Program-made: the position numbers and the translations under genes
NCBI GenBank assembly: GCA_963717955.1
Contig: CAVQXR010000001.1
Coordinates: forward strand, 248,001-312,000
Length of the DNA stretch: 64,000 bases
Direction: 5' to 3'
Origin: CAVQXR01 sp963717955
GTDB lineage: Bacteria > Actinomycetota > Thermoleophilia > Gaiellales > Gaiellaceae
Shown here: piece after piece, positions 58,371 through 64,000 of the stretch
Numbering within the stretch: position 1 is the stretch's first letter
Layout of the letters: every line of letters starts with the position of its first letter
Notes under the pieces: model-generated
Told to the model about the DNA's origin: nothing
Databases searched by the model: none
What the model saw: the letters and a program-made list of their open reading frames with translations, nothing else

Positions 58371-59642
58371 ATGAGCGACGAGCGGTACCCAGACGAGGAG
58401 ACGAGCCCCTACCCGCGCCCGCCGGCCGGCGGCCCGCCCGCGGGCGGGGGAGCCGTGCCGCCCCAGGGAGCGGGCTACCCGGGCCAGCCGCCGCAACCAC
58501 CGCCGCAATCGTACGCGCGCAGAGGCGCGTCCGGCCAGCCTCCTCCGGAGCCACGGCGCGGCGGGCAGGGCTGGATGGTCGCGTTCCTCGCGCTCCTGCT
58601 CCTGGTCGTCGCGGCCATCCTCGTCTGGCTGTTCGCGTTCCGGGACGGGGGCGAGGCCGACTCGACCGCGGGCACGACGCTCACCCTCTCCCCGACGGTC
58701 GTCGACTTCGGCGACCAGCAGCTCGGGAAGCGGAGCGCCGTCCAGCCGCTGACGCTCACGAACGATTCCGACCAGCCGATCGAGCTGCTCGCGATCGAGC
58801 TGGCCGGAGACCACCCGGACGACTTCCAGCTGACCGACGGGACGACCTGCCTGACGAACGTCTCGATCGCCGCCGGCGATGCCTGCGAGATCGGGGTTCG
58901 CTTCAAGCCCAAGAAGCGAGACGACCGGGCCGCCGTGCTCGTCGTCACGACTGGTACGGGCGAGCTGCGGGTCGACCTGCACGGAACCGGGGTCGGGGAC
59001 GCCTTCGTCCAGCTCGAGCAGACGAAGCTCGACTTCGGCAGCGTCACGCTCGGCAGCGTGCGGACGGTGAAGACGACGCTGACGAACATCGGAAATGCCC
59101 CGCTCACGATCGAGCGGCTGTCGATCGACGGCAGCAGCGCCTACAAGGTCGGCTCGGGGTCGACCTGCAAGAAGGACACCAAGGTCAAGGTCGGTGCGAG
59201 CTGCGTGATTGCGGTCGCCTTCCGGCCCACGGAGACGGGGAAGGCGAATGCGACGTTGACGATCGCAGGCGATGCGAAGGACAGCCCGAGCGAGATCGCG
59301 CTCCGCGGCCAGGGGAAGGGAGAGGCGTCGCTCGTCGCGACGCCCGTCTCGATCGACTTCGGGGAGGTCGTGATCGGGGACGAGAGCGAGCCGCAGACCG
59401 TGACCATCGGGAACGAGGGCACCGGCTCGACGATGCTGTCCGGGATGGCCGTCACGGGCGAGGACATCGGCATGTTCGAGGTCGCCGGCGGGACATGCGC
59501 CGACGGCGCCCAGCTCGATCCCGGCGAGTCGTGCGAGGTCGACGTGATCTACGTCCCGACCGACGAGGCCGAGCACGCGGCGGTGCTCGTTGTCAGCGGG
59601 GTCGAGGTCCCGCTCTCCGGCGCCGGCATCCCCGCCGGATAG
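58371..59642 (+). CDS. membrane-anchored protein with three choice-of-anchor-D/ASH-like Ig repeats
   Basis: 423 residues. A cytosolic Pro/Gly-rich tail (about 1-62, PPAGGPPAGGGAVPPQGAG) precedes one membrane segment (MVAFLALLLLVVAAILVWLF, about 68-87). Outside follow three Ig-like repeats of about 110 residues, each opening with VVDFGDQQLGKRS, KLDFGSVTLGSVR or SIDFGEVVIGDES and ending in a Cys pair and an LxGxG turn. Such domains mediate adhesion or protein contacts. The Pro-rich N-tail is typical of actinobacterial envelope proteins. The start ATG is at 58371; a longer frame would cover divergent regulatory sequence. Confidence 0.85.
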   Translation: MSDERYPDEETSPYPRPPAGGPPAGGGAVPPQGAGYPGQPPQPPPQSYARRGASGQPPPEPRRGGQGWMVAFLALLLLVVAAILVWLFAFRDGGEADSTAGTTLTLSPTVVDFGDQQLGKRSAVQPLTLTNDSDQPIELLAIELAGDHPDDFQLTDGTTCLTNVSIAAGDACEIGVRFKPKKRDDRAAVLVVTTGTGELRVDLHGTGVGDAFVQLEQTKLDFGSVTLGSVRTVKTTLTNIGNAPLTIERLSIDGSSAYKVGSGSTCKKDTKVKVGASCVIAVAFRPTETGKANATLTIAGDAKDSPSEIALRGQGKGEASLVATPVSIDFGEVVIGDESEPQTVTIGNEGTGSTMLSGMAVTGEDIGMFEVAGGTCADGAQLDPGESCEVDVIYVPTDEAEHAAVLVVSGVEVPLSGAGIPAG

Positions 59643-59651
59643 CGGGCCGGT

Positions 59652-60431
59652 CTACCGCCCCTCGAACCGGGGGTCGCGCTTCTCGACGAACGCGTCGACG
59701 CCCTCGGCGAAGTCGTGGGTCGAGCGGAGCATGCCGTACGCGAGCCCCTCGAGCTCGAGGCCGACGTGCAGCGGCGCGTCCACGGCGAGGTTGAGGACGC
59801 GCTTGGCGACCGTCAGGGCGAGGGGCGAGAGCGGCTCGAGGTCGGCGATGACGCGGTCGACCGCCGTGTCGAGCTCGGCGGAGGGGACGACCTCGGAGAC
59901 GAGGCCCCACGCGAGCGCATCCGCGGCCGAGATCCGCTTGCGGCGCATGATGACGTCCTTCGCGCGCGAGAGGCCGAGCAGCGCGACCATCCGCTGCGTG
60001 CCTCCGGAGCCCGGGATCATCCCCAGCCCGATCTCGGGGAGCCCGAGCTCTGCGTCGTCCGCGCAGACCCGGAAGTCGCAGGTCAGCGCGAGCTCGAGCC
60101 CGACGCCGAGACAGAAGCCGCGGATCTTCGCGATCACCGGTTTCGGGCAACGCTCGGCGGCGGCGACGTTCCATGCGAGCCGCGACAGGTGCTCCGGCTC
60201 GCGCTCCATGAATCCGGCGATGTCGCCGCCGGCAGTGAACGCCTTGTCGCCAGCGCCCTGGATGACGACGAAGCGTACGCCGGTGTCGGCGCCGAGCTCC
60301 GCGAAGACCTCGGCGATCTGGTCGCGGGCCGGCATCGAGACGCGGTTCATCTTCGCGGGGACGTCGAGGGTGATCGTCGCGATGCCGCGCTCCGCGTCGC
60401 GGTCGACGTGGAAGCCGTCGTAGCCCGTCAC
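59652..60431 (-). CDS. enoyl-CoA hydratase/isomerase family protein
   Basis: 259 residues from GTG at 60431, overlapping the ligase stop. Crotonase marks: TITLDVPAKMNRVSM, oxyanion-hole segments KAFTAGGDIAGFME and GFCLGVGLELALTCDFRV, and catalytic-region Glu in AELGLPEIGLGMIPGSGGTQ. It hydrates or isomerises a CoA thioester. As the last gene of the Mo-hydroxylase/ligase operon it should act after CoA activation of the hydroxylated substrate. Confidence 0.92.
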   Translation of the reverse strand: MTGYDGFHVDRDAERGIATITLDVPAKMNRVSMPARDQIAEVFAELGADTGVRFVVIQGAGDKAFTAGGDIAGFMEREPEHLSRLAWNVAAAERCPKPVIAKIRGFCLGVGLELALTCDFRVCADDAELGLPEIGLGMIPGSGGTQRMVALLGLSRAKDVIMRRKRISAADALAWGLVSEVVPSAELDTAVDRVIADLEPLSPLALTVAKRVLNLAVDAPLHVGLELEGLAYGMLRSTHDFAEGVDAFVEKRDPRFEGR

Positions 60432-61864
60432 GAGCTGTCTCCTTCCCTGAGCCTGCGTCGGAGGATCTTGCCTGACGGGCTCTTCGGGAGCGCGTCGACG
60501 AAGCGGTACTCGCGCGGCCGCCTGTACCTGGCGAGCTCGGTGTAGGAGAGACAGAACGCGTCGAGCCCCTCCGCCGTCGTCCCCGGCTCCGCGACCACGC
60601 AGGCGACGACGCGCTGGCCCCACCGTTCGTCGGACACTCCAATGACCGCGACCTCCCGCACGTCGGGATGGCGGGCGAGCGCGTCCTCGACCTCGAGGGG
60701 ATGGATGTTCTCGCCGCCCGAGATGATCATGTCGTCCACGCGCCCGACGATCCAGAGGTCGCCGTCCGCATCGAGCCTGCCGAGATCGCCGGTTGCGTAC
60801 CAGCCGTCGCGGAGCGACCTCTCGTCGGCGTCGGGACGATTCCAGTAGCCCTCGAACGCCTCGTCGGACGAGAGGTGGCAGAGGATCTGACCCTCCTCGC
60901 CCGGGCCGACGATGTCCTCGGGCCCGGCCGCCGCGTCGGGCGTGACGAGCCGCAAGCGCGCGTTCAGGGCCGGACGGCCCGCGCAGCCGGGCTTGGCAAC
61001 CTGGTCTCGGTGGATCGAGAACGTGTAGATCTCCGTGGAGCCGTAGTGATTGAGGAACAGGCGGGGGCGGAGGACGTCGGCACATCGCTCCACGAGCGCC
61101 GAGGTCATTGCCGACCCTGCGTACCCGACGGATTCGACCGACGAGAGGTCGCGCGCTCCCACCGCCGGATGGTGAACCAGGTCGTGGAACAGCGTCGGCG
61201 CCAGATAGAGCGAGCTGATCCGCTCGCGTTCGACGAGCTCGAGGGCGCGTCCGGGATCCCAGTCGGGCTGGCACACGTAGCAGCCGCCGACGAGCGACAT
61301 CGCGAGCAGCGAGTGAACGCCCATCGTGTGGTAGAGCGGCATCACGCCGAGCGTCCGGTCGCCCCCGCGGTAGCCGTGGTGGAGGACCTGCGACAGGGCA
61401 CCGGCCCGCTCGGCCCGGTGTGAGCGCGGAACGCCCTTCGGTCGTCCGGTCGTGCCGGAGGTGTACAGCATGATCGCCGGGGCGCGCTCGTCGAGGTCGA
61501 GCGCCCCGGGGTGCTCGGGGTTCTCGAGCAGGTCGCCCAGATCGACGTCGGCAGGGAAGCAGGTCCTCGCCCCCGAGTCGTCGACGCAGTACTCGACCTC
61601 CTCGGTCGAGATCCGGTGGGAGAGCGGCACGAACACCGCACCGAGCCACTGACACCCCCACAGCAGCAGCGCGGTCTCGGCGCGGTTGCGTGCGATCGCG
61701 GCGACGCGGTCGCCCCGTGCGATCCCGAGCCGGACGAGCCCGGTTGCGAGGCGCGCGGACACGGAGCGAAGCTCCTCGTACGGGATTCGCCGGTCGCGGT
61801 CGATGATCGCCTCCGCCCCGGGGGTCCGCTCCGTAGCGCCGAGCAGGGACACGGCGAGGTTCAC
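60428..61864 (-). CDS. AMP-dependent acyl-CoA synthetase/ligase
   Basis: 478 residues from GTG at 61864, overlapping the 2Fe-2S gene. ANL-family motifs: LYTSGTTGRPKGVPRSH (P-loop), LNHYGSTEIYTFSI, WYATGDLGRLDADGDLWIVG (Asp, hinge), DDMIISGGENIHPLEVE and the catalytic Lys in PKSPSGKILRRRL. It forms an acyl-AMP and then a CoA thioester. It is slightly shorter than usual (500-550) in the N-terminal part. The substrate is probably a ring carboxylate hydroxylated by the same operon's hydroxylase (inference). Confidence 0.92.
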   Translation of the reverse strand: MNLAVSLLGATERTPGAEAIIDRDRRIPYEELRSVSARLATGLVRLGIARGDRVAAIARNRAETALLLWGCQWLGAVFVPLSHRISTEEVEYCVDDSGARTCFPADVDLGDLLENPEHPGALDLDERAPAIMLYTSGTTGRPKGVPRSHRAERAGALSQVLHHGYRGGDRTLGVMPLYHTMGVHSLLAMSLVGGCYVCQPDWDPGRALELVERERISSLYLAPTLFHDLVHHPAVGARDLSSVESVGYAGSAMTSALVERCADVLRPRLFLNHYGSTEIYTFSIHRDQVAKPGCAGRPALNARLRLVTPDAAAGPEDIVGPGEEGQILCHLSSDEAFEGYWNRPDADERSLRDGWYATGDLGRLDADGDLWIVGRVDDMIISGGENIHPLEVEDALARHPDVREVAVIGVSDERWGQRVVACVVAEPGTTAEGLDAFCLSYTELARYRRPREYRFVDALPKSPSGKILRRRLREGDSS

Positions 61865-62370
61865 GGAGGCCCTCCCGGCGCGGCCCGGAGGATCGCCTGC
61901 ACGATCGACTCGTACCCGGTGCAGCGGCAGAGATGGCCCGAGAGCAGATCGACGACCTCGTCCCGGGTCGGTCGCGGAGTCTGCGCCAAGAAGTGCGTCG
62001 CCGCCATGAGGATCCCCGGCGTGCAGAAGCCGCACTGCAGCCCGTGGCACTCTCTGAATGCCCGCTGCAGCGGGTTGAGCTCTCCCGCCTGCGCGAGGCC
62101 CTCGACCGTCGTCAGCTGGCGACCGTCCACCTGGACTGCGAACAGCAGGCACGAGCGCGCCGCGACCCCGTCGAGCAGCACCGTGCAGGCCCCGCAGACG
62201 CCGTGCTCGCAGCCGACATGGGTGCCGGTCAGGCCGATCGTGTGCCGCAGGAAGTCGGACAGGAGCAGGCGGGGCTCGGCGACCGGCGCCCGGTAGAGCC
62301 GCCCGTTCACGGTCACCTCGATCTCGTGCCTCGGGACTGGCTCGAAGCGCCGCGCCGGGCCCAGGGTCAT
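61861..62370 (-). CDS. molybdenum hydroxylase, 2Fe-2S subunit
   Basis: 169 residues. First cluster VGCEHGVCGACTVLLDGVAA with the fourth Cys in ARSCLL; second cluster LQCGFCTPGILMAATHF and GHLCRCTGYESIVQAIL. All eight Cys are present. The protein has about 15 more N-terminal residues than the other two small subunits of the window (TLGPARRFEPVPRHEIE). Its ATG follows a 26-bp duplication at the end of the FAD gene. Confidence 0.93.
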   Translation of the reverse strand: MTLGPARRFEPVPRHEIEVTVNGRLYRAPVAEPRLLLSDFLRHTIGLTGTHVGCEHGVCGACTVLLDGVAARSCLLFAVQVDGRQLTTVEGLAQAGELNPLQRAFRECHGLQCGFCTPGILMAATHFLAQTPRPTRDEVVDLLSGHLCRCTGYESIVQAILRAAPGGPP

Positions 62371-62372
62371 CG

Positions 62373-62417
62373 GGCTTCCCCCGTCGCGTTCCTCATCAGG
62401 CTTCCCCCGTCGCGTTC
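62373..62417. repeat. 26-bp tandem duplication at the end of the FAD-subunit gene
   Basis: GGCTTCCCCCGTCGCGTTC occurs at 62373-62391 and again at 62399-62417. The second copy codes for the gene's last residues (ANATGEA); the other lies between its stop and the next ATG, where it places the sequence read as a ribosome binding region (GGGGGAAGCC). Confidence 0.8.
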
Positions 62418-63271
62418 GCGTAGGCGCGCAGGAGTGCGCGCGCGACGAGCGCCCCGGCCAGGTGGCGCTGGTAGCCGGCCGAGGCGTGGAGCGTGTCGGC
62501 CGCGTCCACGAGCAAGCGTGCGACCTCCCCGGCCTCGCGGGCGAGCGGCGGGTCGATCGTGCTCCCGTCGATCCGGGCACCGAGGTCCGGGAGGAGCCGT
62601 GGCCGGTCGCCGACGGCTCCGACGGCGATCCGCGTATCGGCCGCGCGCCCGTCCTCGACCCGTAGCGCGACGGCGACCATCCCGAGCGCATAGTCGCCCG
62701 CCCGCTGCGCGAACTCCTCGAACGCGTAGCCGCAGGTCGGTCGAGCCGCCGGCCAGAGGGTCTCGACGACGAAGTCCGTCGGCTCGAGCGCCGTCGTGAA
62801 ATGGCCGACGAAGAAGTTCTCGGCGGGGATCGTGCGGAAGCCGCCGGCTGCCGAGTGGACGACGACCCGGCCCGCGAGGGCCGTGAGCACGAGCGGAAGC
62901 TCGCCGCGAGCGTCGGCGTGGACGATCGAGCCGGCGACCGTGCCACGCGTGCGGGTCGCGAAGTGGCCGATGTACGGGACGCACTCGGCGGCGAGCGGGA
63001 GCCGCTCCCGGACGAGCGGCGACGCGCCGAACGCGGCCTGGCGGACGAGCGCTCCGACGCGAATGCGCTCGTTGACCTCGGTGATCTCGTCCGCGCCGCG
63101 GAGGCCGTTGATGTCGACGAGCATCGTCGGGCGAGCGAACCGCATGTTCAGCAGCGGGACGAGGCTCTGCCCGCCCGCGATGACCTTCGCCTCGTCCCCG
63201 TGCTCCCCGAGGACGGCGAGCACGTGCTCGGACGACTCCGCGCGCACGTAGGCGAAGGCGGCGGGCTTCAT
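62396..63271 (-). CDS. molybdenum hydroxylase, FAD-binding subunit
   Basis: 291 residues. FAD motifs: KVIAGGQSLVPLLNMRFARP near 30-50 and THxRGTVAGSIVHADARGELP (IGHFATRTRGTVAGSIVHAD) near 100-120. The C-terminal domain (YAFEEFAQRAGDYALGMVAV) follows. This is the most canonical of the three flavoprotein subunits. Its ATG overlaps the Mo-subunit stop (ATGA). Confidence 0.93.
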   Translation of the reverse strand: MKPAAFAYVRAESSEHVLAVLGEHGDEAKVIAGGQSLVPLLNMRFARPTMLVDINGLRGADEITEVNERIRVGALVRQAAFGASPLVRERLPLAAECVPYIGHFATRTRGTVAGSIVHADARGELPLVLTALAGRVVVHSAAGGFRTIPAENFFVGHFTTALEPTDFVVETLWPAARPTCGYAFEEFAQRAGDYALGMVAVALRVEDGRAADTRIAVGAVGDRPRLLPDLGARIDGSTIDPPLAREAGEVARLLVDAADTLHASAGYQRHLAGALVARALLRAYANATGEA

Positions 63272-64000
63272 CGGGCCCCCTCGAGCAGCTCCCAGATCCG
63301 GGGCGGCGTGAGCGGAAGCTCGATGTCGTCCCGGCCGAGCGCGTCCGCGACCGCGTTCGCGATCGCCGCCGGCGCGCTCATCGTGTTGCCCTCGCCGAGG
63401 CCCTTCGCGCCGAGCGCCGTGAACGGCGACGGGGTCTCGCGGTGCGCGGTCCGCAGCGGTGGAATCTCCGGAGCGGTCGGGCACAGGTAGTCCATGAAGC
63501 TCGCGGTGAGCAGGTTGCCGTCGCCGTCGTGCACGACCCGCTCGAAGAGCGCCGGAGCGATCCCGTGGGCGAAGCCGCCCCGCACCTGCCCGTCGGCGAT
63601 CAGCGGGTTGAGCAGCCGCCCTGCGTCGTGGACGGTGACGTAGTCGACGACCTCGACGCGCCCGGTCACCCGGTCGATCTCGACCGCGCACACGTCGACG
63701 ATGAATCCGTGGGCGGCCGACGACGCGACCCGGTCGCCGGCGTCCGGCGGCTCGAGGTTCGGTACCGAGGAGAACGCGGTCGTCGCGAGGCCGGCTTCGG
63801 TGCCCTCGGGCAGGGACTCGGGGTTCCAGTGCGCGACCCCGGCGAGGCGTCGCAGCGAGAACGAGCGATCGGGGTTGCCGCGCACCATCGCCTGGCGCTC
63901 GCGCAGCTCGACGTCGTCCGGGGAGCACTCGAGCACGCCCGCCGCGATCGCCCGGAGCTTTCGCGGCGATCGTCTCCGCGGCTCGCTGGACGGCGCCGGC
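63268..64000 (-). CDS. molybdenum hydroxylase, Mo-pterin subunit, C-terminal part (window edge; apparent frame break)
   Basis: The last about 240 residues of a Mo-binding large subunit; the rest lies beyond base 64000. Visible: GVLECSPDDVELRERQ, AHGFIVDVCAVEIDRVTGRV, VDYVTVHDAGRLLNPLIADG, GFAHGIAPALFERVV and the base-Glu loop GAKGLGEGNTMSAPAAI. At the edge, AVQRAAETIAAK is in one frame and LRAIAAGVLECSP in the next: one T too many in the TTT at 63959-63961 would explain it. It is the first visible gene of the operon hydroxylase-ligase-hydratase. Confidence 0.85.
   Translation of the reverse strand, partial: PAPSSEPRRRSPRKLRAIAAGVLECSPDDVELRERQAMVRGNPDRSFSLRRLAGVAHWNPESLPEGTEAGLATTAFSSVPNLEPPDAGDRVASSAAHGFIVDVCAVEIDRVTGRVEVVDYVTVHDAGRLLNPLIADGQVRGGFAHGIAPALFERVVHDGDGNLLTASFMDYLCPTAPEIPPLRTAHRETPSPFTALGAKGLGEGNTMSAPAAIANAVADALGRDDIELPLTPPRIWELLEGAR

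Overview
The window is very GC-rich, densely coded and full of 1-4 bp stop/start overlaps (ATGA, GTGA, TGATG). It carries a NucS/EndoMS mismatch endonuclease, many GTG/TTG starts and at least ten genes with a TAnnnT hexamer only 6-9 nt before the start codon (probable leaderless mRNAs). Together with a large load of molybdenum hydroxylases, SDRs and hydantoinase-type genes, this points to an uncultured soil-type actinobacterium, perhaps of the Thermoleophilia (inference; no rRNA is present to test it). I see no tRNA, rRNA, CRISPR array, prophage or complete insertion sequence.

Layout. 1-2832: the N-terminal part of a LuxR-type AAA regulator, a small secreted protein, two small phage/recombinase-like genes and nucS. 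2921-12779 (+): a catabolic operon behind a promoter with an 11-bp palindrome. It encodes a split PEP-synthase-like dikinase (a swivel-His subunit and a separate ATP-binding subunit), a GntR/FCD regulator, a cyclase-family hydrolase, an HD protein, a three-subunit molybdenum hydroxylase, an MBL hydrolase and an ABM-domain protein, and ends in a decayed MFS gene. 12771-15387 (-): a sugar module (mutarotase-like, epimerase, SDR). 15464-21025 (+): DUF4234 and NIPSNAP proteins, a ThDP enzyme, a zinc-ribbon membrane protein, a frameshifted HIBADH-family gene and an amidohydrolase. 21143-29088 (-): a cupin, a molybdenum hydroxylase whose Mo subunit is split into two polypeptides, an SDR, an SMP-30 protein and ThDP E1 alpha/beta. 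29132-31867: WbqC, sulfotransferase and SDR, bordered by related repeats.

31881-41304 (+): an HpaB/4-hydroxybutyryl-CoA dehydratase-like flavoprotein, a tandem GNAT, SMP-30, an isochorismatase-like hydrolase, a zinc MDR, hydantoinase A and B, a 60-residue zinc-finger protein and a cupin. 41330-41980 (-) is an AhpC/TSA-type peroxiredoxin with an in-frame TGA at the first Cys of its W-C-P-Y-C site, followed by a SECIS-like hairpin: a probable selenoprotein. 42006-49721: housekeeping and stress genes (ankyrin protein, beta-propeller, rsgA with a leader mini-ORF and hairpin, msrB, a frameshifted GNAT, M32 carboxypeptidase, secreted S33 peptidase). 49786-59642: a large zinc-ribbon/adenylate-cyclase/AAA/TPR regulator, GNAT, ABC-F, RidA, TenA, a 168-bp MITE, an amidohydrolase and a membrane-anchored Ig-like protein. 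59652-64000 (-): a third molybdenum hydroxylase co-transcribed with an acyl-CoA ligase and an enoyl-CoA hydratase.

How the genes fit together. The three molybdenum hydroxylases, split dikinase, hydantoinase pair, cyclase and amidohydrolases describe an organism that activates and opens N- or O-heterocycles and other small recalcitrant compounds; no substrate can be fixed from sequence. Three single-base frame breaks (near 19200, 45858 and 63960) may be assembly indels rather than real pseudogenes.
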